A stretch of DNA of 64,000 nt. Source: Anaerostipes sp. (lineage in GTDB: Bacteria > Bacillota > Clostridia > Lachnospirales > Lachnospiraceae). The DNA lies in the NCBI RefSeq assembly GCF_018381315.1, contig NZ_JAGZSD010000003.1:62001-126000 (forward strand), read 5' to 3'. Shown here piece after piece: positions 1 through 8,429 of this stretch (positions are counted from its first letter, which is position 1; each line of letters begins with the position of its first letter). The notes beneath the pieces were generated by a model. The model made no database searches. It saw only the letters and a list, made by a program, of their open reading frames with translations, and was not told where the DNA came from. The position numbers and the translations under genes are program-made.

Positions 1-2159
1 CTTGCAGTGCTTCCTCTCTGGATAATACCGTCTAGGATATAAGAACCTGCAATGGTTCCGACACCGGATGCTTTGAATGTCTGGCGTACTTCGGCGTGGC
101 CGATTACCTTCTCTACATATTCCGGCTCCAGCATACCTTTCATGGCCGCCTCAATATCTTCGATGGCATTGTAAATGACACGGTATAATCTGAGATCTAC
201 TTTTTCACTTTCTGCGGCATCCTTTGCAGCAGGATCCGGGCGGACATTAAATCCGATGATGATAGCGTTGGATGCAGAGGCAAGCATAACGTCAGATTCT
301 GTAATGGCACCGACTCCTCCGTGAATAACCTTGACTGCCACTTCTTCATTGGAAAGCTTGGAAAGGCTTTGTTTTACGGCTTCCACAGATCCCTGCACAT
401 CGGCTTTTACAATGATGTTCAGGTCTTTGACGCTGCCGGCCTGGATCTGGTCAAAAAGATCATCCAGAGAAAGCTGTGATTTTGTCTCTGAGAGCATCTT
501 TTCACGGCCATAGGCGATAAATTTCTCAGCAGTAGATCTTGCTTCTTTTTCATTTTCCATAGCCATGCAGACTTCACCTGCAAACGGTACTTCACTCAGT
601 CCAAGAATCTCTACAGGAGTAGATGGCCCTGCCACTTTGACGCGTTTTCCTTTGTCATCAATCATAGCTCGGACTTTTCCGTGAGCACTTCCCACTGCAA
701 TGGCATCTCCCACATGAAGAGTACCCTTCTGAACCAGAACTGTTGCCACAGGACCGCGTCCTTTATCAAGCTCAGCTTCGATGACAATACCTCTTGCTTT
801 ACGGTTTGGATTTGCCTTTAATTCCAGTACTTCTGCGGTAAGAGAGATCATATCCAGAAGATCATCAATTCCCTCTTTGCTGTGTGCGGATACAGGACAA
901 AAGATTGTTGTTCCGCCCCAGTCCTCAGGAATCAGTTCGTACTCTGTAAGTTCCTGTTTTACACGTTCAATATTTGCGCTTTCTTTATCAATTTTGTTGA
1001 TGGCAACAATAATTTCAACGCCGGCAGCTTTGGCATGGTTGATCGCCTCGATTGTCTGAGGCATAACACCGTCGTCTGCAGCTACAACAAGAATTGCGAT
1101 GTCAGTAGACTGGGCACCGCGCATACGCATGGAGGTAAAAGCCTCATGTCCCGGTGTATCCAGGAACGTAATGGTTCCATTGTCTGTCTGTACTGTATAA
1201 GCGCCGATATGCTGTGTGATTCCGCCGGCTTCACCTGCAGTGACACGGGCAGAACGGATTGCATCCAAAAGAGATGTTTTACCGTGGTCAACGTGCCCCA
1301 TAACACATACTACAGGGGGTCTGGTTACCAAATCTTTTGTATCCTCTTCGTCGTCATCCTTCAGAAGTTCCTCAATAACATCCACAGTCTCTTCTAATTC
1401 GACGATGCGGTCATACTCTAAAGCGATCTCTTCTGCGCGTTCAAAATCTAATTCGGTGTTGAGATTTACAAGTCCGCCTCCGGAAATCAGAAGCTTTTTG
1501 ATAATATCATTTGCAGGGATGTGGATTGCTTCCGCAAACTCCTTTAAGGTAAGGATCTCAGGAATCTTTACCGGCTCGCTCGGATCATATTCCGGTTTTT
1601 TTACCGGCTCCGGCTTGATAAAAGCTCCCGGTCCTGTCTTTTTCTTCTTTTGAGTATTTTGGTTCTTGTTGTTAAACTTATTATTTCTGTTCTTTTTGTT
1701 ATTTTTATTAAATTTATTGTTCTTATTCTTCCCATTCTGGCCGTTATTATTATTGGAGAATTTTTGAGAATTCTGCGGATTTTCTTTTTTCAGGACTTTC
1801 TTCTGTCCGCCCTGATTCTGTCCTGCTTCTTTTTCTTTTTGCTGTCCTTCCGGCCGTTTGGCACCGCGGCTCTGGTTATTCTGTCCGTTCTGAGGTCTTT
1901 GCTGCCCTCTGTTTCTCTGCTGGTCTTTTCCCTGCTGATTTTTGGATTTCTCCTGGCGGTTTTCAGGACGGTTTTCTTTTTTGACCGGTTTTTCTTCCTT
2001 TTTTGCTCCAAGGGCTTTTTCAATGACCGCTACCTGGGAATCTTCTACCGTACTCATATGATTTTTAACTTCAATATTATTTTTCTTTAATATTTCAATA
2101 ATTTCTTTACTTTGTTTGTTATATTTCTTTGCTATCTCATGGACTCTAGGTTTTGCCAT
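1..2159 (-). CDS. infB: Translation initiation factor IF-2 (3' end outside window)
   Basis: IF-2 is the GTPase that places initiator fMet-tRNA on the ribosome. The window holds about 719 codons and lacks the C-terminal end. After a conserved start (MAKPRVHEIAKKYN) comes a long Lys/Asn/Gln-rich low-complexity N-terminal region (about residues 50-170), then the IF2 N-terminal fold. The GTPase domain begins near residue 287 with GHVDHGKT (G1), DTPGHEAF (G3) and NKID (G4). Domains II and III follow and run off the window. The ATG at 2159 has a GGAGGTG site 7 nt upstream. It is the last visible gene of the rimP-nusA-rnpM-ylxQ-infB operon. Identification is certain from the GTPase motifs and gene order. 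Confidence 0.97.
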   Translation of the reverse strand, partial: MAKPRVHEIAKKYNKQSKEIIEILKKNNIEVKNHMSTVEDSQVAVIEKALGAKKEEKPVKKENRPENRQEKSKNQQGKDQQRNRGQQRPQNGQNNQSRGAKRPEGQQKEKEAGQNQGGQKKVLKKENPQNSQKFSNNNNGQNGKNKNNKFNKNNKKNRNNKFNNKNQNTQKKKKTGPGAFIKPEPVKKPEYDPSEPVKIPEILTLKEFAEAIHIPANDIIKKLLISGGGLVNLNTELDFERAEEIALEYDRIVELEETVDVIEELLKDDDEEDTKDLVTRPPVVCVMGHVDHGKTSLLDAIRSARVTAGEAGGITQHIGAYTVQTDNGTITFLDTPGHEAFTSMRMRGAQSTDIAILVVAADDGVMPQTIEAINHAKAAGVEIIVAINKIDKESANIERVKQELTEYELIPEDWGGTTIFCPVSAHSKEGIDDLLDMISLTAEVLELKANPNRKARGIVIEAELDKGRGPVATVLVQKGTLHVGDAIAVGSAHGKVRAMIDDKGKRVKVAGPSTPVEILGLSEVPFAGEVCMAMENEKEARSTAEKFIAYGREKMLSETKSQLSLDDLFDQIQAGSVKDLNIIVKADVQGSVEAVKQSLSKLSNEEVAVKVIHGGVGAITESDVMLASASNAIIIGFNVRPDPAAKDAAESEKVDLRLYRVIYNAIEDIEAAMKGMLEPEYVEKVIGHAEVRQTFKASGVGTIAGSYILDGIIQRGSTA

Positions 2160-2173
2160 AGATTGCACCTCCA

Positions 2174-2488
2174 TTATTCATTCTGACTGTTTTCAAGTTT
2201 CCCGCGAATGGCCTTGGCAAATCCCTGATCTTCCACAGCTACCGCCGCCCGGAACTCTTTTCCGATGGCGTGGCCCAGTTCGCTTCTATCGCTGAAAAAA
2301 TACAGCGGCACATGATAATATTCGCACATATTCTGATACATTTTTCTCGTGTTGCCGGAAGCATCTTTGGCCGCAAGGACCAGATATGCATGACCGGACT
2401 TTACAGACTTTTCCACGGCAAATTCGCCGCTGACCAGATTCCTTGATCTGGCCGCCAGCCCCAGCAGAGATAAGACTTTATGATTCAA
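2174..2488 (-). CDS. ylxQ: L7Ae/L30e-family RNA-binding protein YlxQ
   Basis: A 104-residue protein of the L7Ae/L30e/Gadd45 family, which binds kink-turn RNA; the exact role of YlxQ is unsettled. The sequence starts NHKVLSLLGLAARSRNLVSGE and contains the AAKDASGNTRKM stretch expected of the family. The start is a TTG codon at 2488 with GGAGATG 9 nt upstream, overlapping the end of rnpM by 11 nt, which suggests translational coupling. Its place between rnpM and infB is the classical Firmicutes order. Confidence 0.9.
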   Translation of the reverse strand: MNHKVLSLLGLAARSRNLVSGEFAVEKSVKSGHAYLVLAAKDASGNTRKMYQNMCEYYHVPLYFFSDRSELGHAIGKEFRAAVAVEDQGFAKAIRGKLENSQNE

Positions 2489-2747
2489 GACCGATCATCT
2501 CCTTTTCCAGCGCGTCATAGACTTCTTCGGAAATCGATGTTTTAAAAGAGCGTTCAAGTCCTCTGGACTTTCTGGCCTTCTTCAGACAATCCAAAGACCG
2601 GCAGATATAGGCCCCGCGTCCATTGGATTTGCCTGTAGGGTCAATGAATATATCTCCCTCCTTAGGCTTTACCACTCTCACAAGGTCTTTTTTTGCTTTT
2701 GATTCCTGGCATCCGATGCACTTTCTCATGGGCAATTTTTTGTTCAT
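2478..2747 (-). CDS. rnpM: YlxR/RnpM family RNA-binding protein (DUF448)
   Basis: An 89-residue basic protein of the YlxR family, reported in Bacillus subtilis as a modulator of RNase P (RnpM). The signature is visible: PMRKCIGCQ near the N terminus, then GRGAYICRSLDCLKKA, a conserved nucleic-acid-binding core with paired cysteines. A GGATG-type ribosome site precedes the ATG. It lies between nusA and ylxQ and overlaps ylxQ by 11 nt. Family assignment is firm; the function is transferred from the B. subtilis homologue. Confidence 0.92.
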   Translation of the reverse strand: MNKKLPMRKCIGCQESKAKKDLVRVVKPKEGDIFIDPTGKSNGRGAYICRSLDCLKKARKSRGLERSFKTSISEEVYDALEKEMIGLES

Positions 2748-2764
2748 ATTATCACATCCTATTT

Positions 2765-3979
2765 TTATTCATCCAAAGATTCAGATTCTTCAGAGAGGAG
2801 TTCTTCCTCCACAGCATTTTCATCATCGTAGGCCATAGCCTCTTCAGCCGCTTCCTCCTCTGTATATTCTTCCGTCCAATCCATGTCCTGATCTTCAGGC
2901 ATATCGGTATTCATTTCACGGAGTTCTTCCTCTTCCTCAGCCTGAGATTCACTCTTGATATCAATCTTATATCCGGTCAGCCTTGCAGCAAGTCTTGCAT
3001 TCTGTCCTTCTTTTCCGATAGCCAGAGATAACTGGTAATCCGGAACTACCACCTGGGCACTTTTTTCCTCCACATCTACGGAAACAGATACCACTTTAGA
3101 CGGGCTCAAAGCATTTTCAATGTAAACACAAGGATCCTCATTCCAGTTGATAATATCAATTTTCTCGCCTCTTAAGTCATTGACAATGGCGTTGACTCTG
3201 GCTCCGTTCATGCCGACACAGGCACCTACAGGGTCTACATTAGGTTCGTTGGACCAGACTGCAAGCTTAGTTCTGGAACCTGCCTCACGGACAATATTCT
3301 TAATTTCCACGATGCCGTCCTGAATCTCCGCCACTTCTTTTTCAAAAAGCCGTTTTACGAGATCAGGATGTGTACGGGAAACTAAAATTCTCGGTCCACG
3401 GTTTGTGTCCTTAACTTCTACAATGTAAAGTTTAATCCGTTCTGTGGGCTGAAATACTTCTCCCCGGATCTGCTCAGACTTCATTAAGAGTGCGTCTGTT
3501 TTATCATCTAAGCTCACACTCACATTGTCACCTACATAGCGCTGTACCACGCCGGTAACAATATCTTTTTCTTTGCAGTAGAAATGGTCAAAGACCACTC
3601 TTCTTTCTTCCTCTTTGATCTTCTGCACAATAACACTTCTGGCGTGCATAGCTGCGATTCTTCCGAAGTCCTTCGGAGTGATCTCCACACGGACAATGTC
3701 TCCCAGTTCATACTTAGGATCCATAGCCTTTGCCTTGGCAAGGCTGATCTGAAGCGCCGGATCAAACTCCTCTCCATCCGCAGTCTCTACGACTTCTTTT
3801 TCTGCATATACTACAATGTCCCCGTTCTCGCGGTTCATGTTGACAACCACATTGTCTGCATTTCCAAAGTCTCTTTTGCATGCAGCCACCAGAGAGTTTT
3901 CAATTGCTTCCATAATGACATCTTTATCAATATGCTTCTCTTTTTCTAACTGGTTTAATGCATCAATTAATTCACTCAT
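2765..3979 (-). CDS. nusA: Transcription termination/antitermination protein NusA
   Basis: NusA binds RNA polymerase and nascent RNA and influences pausing, termination and antitermination. The 404-residue protein has the N-terminal polymerase-binding domain (residues 1-125), an S1 domain (about 130-200) and two KH domains (about 225-345) with the motif GACVGMNGARVNAIV and, later, LAIGKEGQNARLAARL. The C-terminal 60 residues are strongly acidic (runs of Glu and Asp), replacing the acidic repeats of proteobacterial NusA. Start ATG has GGAGG 11 nt upstream. It lies 17 nt after rimP in the same operon. Confidence 0.97.
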   Translation of the reverse strand: MSELIDALNQLEKEKHIDKDVIMEAIENSLVAACKRDFGNADNVVVNMNRENGDIVVYAEKEVVETADGEEFDPALQISLAKAKAMDPKYELGDIVRVEITPKDFGRIAAMHARSVIVQKIKEEERRVVFDHFYCKEKDIVTGVVQRYVGDNVSVSLDDKTDALLMKSEQIRGEVFQPTERIKLYIVEVKDTNRGPRILVSRTHPDLVKRLFEKEVAEIQDGIVEIKNIVREAGSRTKLAVWSNEPNVDPVGACVGMNGARVNAIVNDLRGEKIDIINWNEDPCVYIENALSPSKVVSVSVDVEEKSAQVVVPDYQLSLAIGKEGQNARLAARLTGYKIDIKSESQAEEEEELREMNTDMPEDQDMDWTEEYTEEEAAEEAMAYDDENAVEEELLSEESESLDE

Positions 3980-3996
3980 TTTTTCTGTTGTCCTCC

Positions 3997-4461
3997 TTAA
4001 AAATCTAATGATAAACGGGCAGATGCCACACTTTTTGTTTCAAATTCCTGGTCAGTGCCATCGATGGAAAGAATCATTTTTTCCTTTGAATATTCTTTTA
4101 AAATACCGGTGAATTCCTTTTGCTTATTGATGGCTTTGTATAGCTTGATATCGACCGACTGTCCGATGCTTTGCCGGAAGTGTTTTTCCTTTTTTAGGGG
4201 TCTTCCAAGTCCCGGTGAGCTGACTTCCAGAATGTATGCGTCTTCAATAAAATCATCAGCATCCAATTTGGCTTCCAGTGCCCGGCTGATCAGCACACAG
4301 TCATCGATACTGATTCCGCCTTCTTTATCTGCATAAACACGCAGATACCAGTTGGCGCCCTCTTTTACATATTCCACATCCACAAGTTCGAAGTTGTTTT
4401 CATCAATAATCGGCGCAACCAGTGCTTCTGTTTTTTGTTCTATTTCTGCTCTTCCTGCCAA
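3997..4461 (-). CDS. rimP: Ribosome maturation factor RimP
   Basis: RimP assists 30S subunit assembly. The protein has about 154 residues, the usual family length, with the core VDVEYVKEGANWYLRVYAD and the SSPGLGRPL motif. The open frame extends to 4572, but that extension runs through the promoter (-10 at 4544-4549) and a leader hairpin, so it cannot be translated in full. A TTG at 4461 preceded by AAGGAGG is the supported start. It is the first gene of the operon ending in infB. The TTG start is an inference from promoter position, ribosome site and family length. Confidence 0.92.
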   Translation of the reverse strand: MAGRAEIEQKTEALVAPIIDENNFELVDVEYVKEGANWYLRVYADKEGGISIDDCVLISRALEAKLDADDFIEDAYILEVSSPGLGRPLKKEKHFRQSIGQSVDIKLYKAINKQKEFTGILKEYSKEKMILSIDGTDQEFETKSVASARLSLDF

Positions 4462-4495
4462 GTTGATCCTGCCTCCTTTTCTGCGCAAACAATAA

Positions 4496-4515
4496 GAGTG
4501 GACTTTCGTCCACTC
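4496..4515 (-). promoter_or_regulatory. rimP leader hairpin with GAAA tetraloop
   Basis: On the minus strand an 8-bp perfect stem (GAGTGGAC with GTCCACTC) closes a GAAA loop, about 20 nt after the predicted transcription start and 35 nt before the rimP start. It is followed by a weak T-rich stretch (TTATTGTTT). It may be a 5' mRNA stabiliser, an attenuator or a protein-binding site; the sequence does not decide. Confidence 0.6.
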
Positions 4516-4543
4516 CTTAGGTTCATTCTTTATGTTATTGGTT

Positions 4544-4572
4544 ATTATAACACTTTGGCTTTTATAATACAA
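4544..4572 (-). promoter_or_regulatory. Promoter of the rimP-nusA-infB operon
   Basis: Minus-strand -35 TTGTAT (4567-4572), a 17-bp spacer and -10 TATAAT (4544-4549) preceded by TG. Predicted start is near 4537. Its position rules out the longer rimP reading frame. Confidence 0.8.
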
Positions 4573-4636
4573 GGGTTTGCCAAGAAAATCTTCTGAGTTT
4601 CCCTGGCTGTCTGCCGTTGGACTGAGAATATTTTAT

Positions 4637-5170
4637 TTAACTAGCACAAAACTGGATACTCAAGTCCCCTGCAATATAAAAATTTTCAAATCCATCAATT
4701 AAACAAACATGATTCTTTCCGTACATATAGATAAGATCCTCTACAATGCCGCGGTAGCTGTCATTAAACTGCTTGGTGACCATAACAACATAATCTTCCT
4801 GACGGCATAAATACAACTCATCTTCTTCCTCGGTTTTTGATTTTTCTATCAAATGTTCAGCACCGTTTTGAAAATGCTGAATATAAAGGTCATTCTCTGA
4901 ATTATAGGTAAGCAATACAAAACAGCTGGTAAAATATGCCCCGCCCATGGTAAATTTACCAATATTTACGGGTGTGGGCTCTGTATCTCTCTCATCTGGT
5001 GCTGTTACAAATTCTTTACCCCGAGTTACGTCAGTACCTCTGTAAATTGGGACTGAATGCTGCATGACGGAAGGAAAATCGTCATAATCTGTCCCCTGAC
5101 TGTTAAAAAGTGACGGTAATGTGAGATTGGTCGGATCTGTTATTCCAAAATCTACTTTATAGTAACGCAT
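4637..5170 (-). CDS. Hypothetical protein downstream of ureC
   Basis: A 177-residue soluble protein I do not recognise. It begins MRYYKVDFGITDPTN, has no signal peptide, membrane segment or P-loop, and has an acidic stretch (TEEEDELY) in the middle. The frame is open to 5218, but TAAGGAGGG lies just upstream of the ATG at 5170, so that start is preferred. It starts 133 nt after ureC on the same strand with no clear terminator between, so it could be co-transcribed with the urease genes. It resembles neither UreD, UreE, UreF nor UreG. A role in urea metabolism would be guesswork. Confidence 0.65.
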   Translation of the reverse strand: MRYYKVDFGITDPTNLTLPSLFNSQGTDYDDFPSVMQHSVPIYRGTDVTRGKEFVTAPDERDTEPTPVNIGKFTMGGAYFTSCFVLLTYNSENDLYIQHFQNGAEHLIEKSKTEEEDELYLCRQEDYVVMVTKQFNDSYRGIVEDLIYMYGKNHVCLIDGFENFYIAGDLSIQFCAS

Positions 5171-5303
5171 AGAGCCCTCCTTAGTAAAACTAAACCATCT
5201 TGTTCCGAGATATCTCATGTCTCCAGTTTAACAGCAGAACACTATTTTATCTACAGCTTCCTGCCGATCGCTTATGACAGAGAGTGAATGACTGATCCGG
5301 AAC

Positions 5304-7025
5304 TCAGAACAGATAATATCTCTGGGATAAGGGCAGGGATTCTGCGGGTTCACAACTTAATACTTCTCCGTTGATTTTCACTTCGTAAGTATCCGGGTCT
5401 ACGGCAACTTTCGGGATCTCAGAGTTTAAAATCATATCTTTTTTTCCAATATTACGGCAGTTTTTGACAGGAAGCACCTGTTTTTCAAGCCTCAGTTCTT
5501 CTTTTATATTTGCCTGAAAAGCAGCTTTTGATACAAATGTTACAGAAGTACGGCTTCTGGCTTCTCCATAGGAACCCCACATATGTTTCATAATGACCGG
5601 CTGGGGTGTTGGTATAGAGGCATTGGCATCTCCCATTTTGGCAGCGGCGATAAACCCGCCTTTTAAGATAGTGTCCGGCTTAACTCCGAAGAACGCAGGA
5701 TCCCACACGACCAGATCGGCAATCTTTCCTTCTTCCAGAGAACCAATGTAATCAGAGATTCCGTGAGCGATGGCAGGATTGATCGTATATTTTGCGATAT
5801 AGCGTTTTGCACGGAAGTTATCATTGTCCGCCCCGTCAGCTTCTTTCAGCTGTCCTCTCTGCTTTTTCATTTTATCTGCTGTCTGCCATGCCCTTGTGAT
5901 GACTTCGGCAGGGCGCCCCATAGCCTGTGAGTCGGAATTCAGGATAGAGATGGCTCCAAGGTCATGAAGGACATCTTCTGCGGCCAAAGTTCCGAATCTG
6001 ATCCGTGACCTTGCAAAAGCCACATCTTCCGGAAGTTTTGGATCCAGATGATGGCAGACCATAATCATATCCAGATGTTCGTCAATGGTGTTTTTTGTAA
6101 ACGGCATTGTAGGACTGGTGGAACTGGGCATGACATTTGGAAGTCCGGCTGCTTTTATAATATCCGGAGCATGCCCTCCTCCGGCTCCCTCTGTGTGGTA
6201 TGTATGAATAGCTCTTCCGCCGATCGCTTCCTTTGTACTCTCAAAATAACCGGCCTCATTTAAAGTATCTGTATGAATGGTCACCTGCACATCGTACCGG
6301 TCGGCGGCTTTCAGGCATTGATGAATGGCAGACGGCGTTGAACCCCAGTCTTCGTGCAGCTTCAATCCCACCGCCCCGGCAAGGATCTGTTCTTCCAGAG
6401 GCTCTGGTGATGAACAGTTGCCCTTTCCGAAAAAGCCAAAATTCATAGGAAATTCTTCTGCTGACTCCAGCATTTTCTTCATATTAAATGCTCCAGGAGT
6501 GCAGGTTGTTGCAAAAGTTCCCTCTGCAGGTCCTGCACCGCCGCCGATCATAGTAGTTATGCCTGAGTAGAGGGATGTCTCCACCTGCTGTGGGCATATA
6601 TAGTGTACATGAGTGTCAATGCCTCCGGCCGTTACAATCTTTCCTTCTGCAGAAAGCACTTCAGTTCCGGCACCTGCCACAAGCCTTGGATGGACTCCAT
6701 CCATGATATCCGGATTTCCGGCTTTTCCAATTCCGGCGATTTTTCCGTCTTTAATTCCGATATCAGCTTTTACAATTCCCCAGTAGTCGATGATCAGGGC
6801 ATTGGTGAGAAGCAAATCAAGGGATCCGTCCCGGCCAGTGGCCGATGCACTCTGGGCCATGCCGTCTCTAATTGTTTTTCCTCCCCCGAATTTCATTTCC
6901 TCACCATAGACGGTATAGTCTTTTTCCACCTCAATAAAGAGATCCGTATCCCCAAGACGTATTTTATCTCCGGTAGTTGGTCCGTACATCTCTGCATATT
7001 CTGTTCCTTTGATCTGATTGCTCAT
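5304..7025 (-). CDS. ureC: Urease subunit alpha (catalytic)
   Basis: The catalytic subunit of the nickel enzyme that hydrolyses urea to ammonia and carbamate. At 573 residues it is full length. Visible active-site features are HVHYICPQQ (nickel ligands), GLKLHEDWG with the lysine that is carbamylated to bridge the two nickels, HTDTLNE, the HTYHTEGAGGGHAPD region and the flap motif MVCHHLD. Nothing needed for catalysis is missing. It is the last of ureA-ureB-ureC, 18 nt after ureB. The usual maturation genes ureEFGD do not follow. Confidence 0.98.
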   Translation of the reverse strand: MSNQIKGTEYAEMYGPTTGDKIRLGDTDLFIEVEKDYTVYGEEMKFGGGKTIRDGMAQSASATGRDGSLDLLLTNALIIDYWGIVKADIGIKDGKIAGIGKAGNPDIMDGVHPRLVAGAGTEVLSAEGKIVTAGGIDTHVHYICPQQVETSLYSGITTMIGGGAGPAEGTFATTCTPGAFNMKKMLESAEEFPMNFGFFGKGNCSSPEPLEEQILAGAVGLKLHEDWGSTPSAIHQCLKAADRYDVQVTIHTDTLNEAGYFESTKEAIGGRAIHTYHTEGAGGGHAPDIIKAAGLPNVMPSSTSPTMPFTKNTIDEHLDMIMVCHHLDPKLPEDVAFARSRIRFGTLAAEDVLHDLGAISILNSDSQAMGRPAEVITRAWQTADKMKKQRGQLKEADGADNDNFRAKRYIAKYTINPAIAHGISDYIGSLEEGKIADLVVWDPAFFGVKPDTILKGGFIAAAKMGDANASIPTPQPVIMKHMWGSYGEARSRTSVTFVSKAAFQANIKEELRLEKQVLPVKNCRNIGKKDMILNSEIPKVAVDPDTYEVKINGEVLSCEPAESLPLSQRYYLF

Positions 7026-7043
7026 ATGTTTTCACCTGCCTTT

Positions 7044-7400
7044 CTAAAACCCACGGATTTCTGCGTTCTTCAGTGCCTTTTGTTTTGTTGATCCATTGAT
7101 TTGATCTTCTGTTAAATTGTTAAAACCACTGATCCTTCTCTTTCCCGAAATCATAATAAGGTTTACTTCTTTTACCTCATCCGGTTCAAAGCGGACCGCA
7201 GTTCCTGCGGGGATATCCAGGCGGTATCCGAAAGTTTCTTCTCTATTGAACTGAAGAAACTTGTTTATTTCAAAAAAATGAAAATGTGATCCGATTTGTA
7301 CAGGGCGGTCGCCTTTATTGACCACAGAGACCGTTTTTGCTTTCCTTCCGGAATTGATGCTGATCATCTGGTTTTTTATAATCATTTCTCCTGGTTTCAT
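7044..7400 (-). CDS. ureB: Urease subunit beta
   Basis: A structural subunit of urease, 118 residues, somewhat longer at the C terminus than the 100-110 residue norm. The family signature GSHFHFFEINKFLQF and the RLDIPAGTAVRFEPDE motif are clear. It is a separate gene (not fused to ureA as in Helicobacter) and sits 10 nt after ureA. The extra C-terminal tail is rich in Lys and Asn. Confidence 0.96.
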   Translation of the reverse strand: MKPGEMIIKNQMISINSGRKAKTVSVVNKGDRPVQIGSHFHFFEINKFLQFNREETFGYRLDIPAGTAVRFEPDEVKEVNLIMISGKRRISGFNNLTEDQINGSTKQKALKNAEIRGF

Positions 7401-7410
7401 AACATACCTC

Positions 7411-7713
7411 CTATCTGACTGGCTGATGAACTGTTACCAATTTGGTTCCGTCAATGAACGTTGCTTCTACCTGTACTTCTTTCACCATATCTTCTACGCC
7501 GTCCATAACATCTTTTTTTGCCAGCATTTTTGTGCCCAGATCCATCAGTTCCCGTACACTTTTACCGTCTCGGGCAAGTTCTAACAGTTCAGAAGAAATA
7601 TAAGCAATAGTTTCAACATAATTCAATTTAAGCCCTCTTTCTTTCCTCTGTTTTGCCAGCTCTCCGGCCATGTGCAGCAATAATTTTTCTGTTTCCCTTG
7701 GGGTCAGCTTCAT
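7411..7713 (-). CDS. ureA: Urease subunit gamma
   Basis: The smallest urease subunit, exactly the usual 100 residues. It begins MKLTPRETEKLLLHMAGELA and ends with VQVEATFIDGTKLVTVHQPV, both hallmark stretches. A good GGAGGAA site precedes the ATG. It lies 26 nt after urtE, so transporter and enzyme appear to be one transcription unit. Confidence 0.97.
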   Translation of the reverse strand: MKLTPRETEKLLLHMAGELAKQRKERGLKLNYVETIAYISSELLELARDGKSVRELMDLGTKMLAKKDVMDGVEDMVKEVQVEATFIDGTKLVTVHQPVR

Positions 7714-7739
7714 ATGTTCCTTCCTCCTAATTTTTTTAA

Positions 7740-8429
7740 TTACAGGGACATGGTAGCCTGAAGCTTTATCTGATCCAGTTCTTCAGTCTTTCCATGCATA
7801 ATGATTTCTCCGTTTTCCATGACATAGCAGTCATCTGCAATGTCCATGACAAATTCCAAATATTGTTCAGCTATAAAAACCGCCATGTTTTCTTTCAGTT
7901 TTAACAGGATGATCCCAATCTCCTCAATGACAGACGGCTGAATGCCTTCTGTTGGTTCATCCAAAATGAGTACTTGCGGACTGGAGACCATAGCTCTGGC
8001 GATGGCAAGCTGCTGCTGCTGTCCGCCGGAGAGATCGCCTCCTTTTCGGTTTAAAAACTCCTTTAGGATAGGAAAGATATCGAAAATATCCTCGGGAACC
8101 CTATTTCTGCCGTTTTCTCCCGCCTCCAGTCCTAAAAGAAGATTTTCCCGAACGGTGAGCTGAGGGAAAATTTCCCGTCCCTGAGGAACATATCCAATGC
8201 CGCTTTTGGCCCTCATATAGCTTGGAAGACTGGAAAGTTCTTTTTCCCCTTGCTTTACTGATCCTTTTGGGGTATCAAGAAGTCCCATAATACTCTTCAT
8301 CAAAGTTGTCTTTCCTGCTCCGTTGCGTCCTACCAGACAGGTAATGCTGCCTTTGTCCGCCTGAAGATTTATATCCCTTAATACCATCCCTTCTCCGTAG
8401 GCAGCATATAATCCCTGGATTTCTAACAT
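7740..8429 (-). CDS. urtE: Urea ABC transporter ATP-binding protein UrtE
   Basis: One of two cytoplasmic ATPases of the Urt urea importer (HAAT/branched-chain amino acid type family). The 229-residue protein has Walker A GRNGAGKTTLMKS, the signature LSGGQQQQLAIARA and Walker B VLILDEPTEGIQ, followed by the switch region. The EGIQPS sequence after Walker B is typical of UrtE as opposed to LivF. It overlaps urtD by 7 nt, implying coupling. Confidence 0.95.
   Translation of the reverse strand: MLEIQGLYAAYGEGMVLRDINLQADKGSITCLVGRNGAGKTTLMKSIMGLLDTPKGSVKQGEKELSSLPSYMRAKSGIGYVPQGREIFPQLTVRENLLLGLEAGENGRNRVPEDIFDIFPILKEFLNRKGGDLSGGQQQQLAIARAMVSSPQVLILDEPTEGIQPSVIEEIGIILLKLKENMAVFIAEQYLEFVMDIADDCYVMENGEIIMHGKTEELDQIKLQATMSL

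Noticed and set aside
1630..2000. A/T-rich repetitive stretch in infB as possible frameshift or repeat array
   Set aside because: It is the in-frame Lys/Asn/Gln-rich linker usual in IF-2; the frame is continuous.
4462..4572. N-terminal extension of rimP
   Set aside because: Contains the operon promoter and leader hairpin, so it is not transcribed in full.
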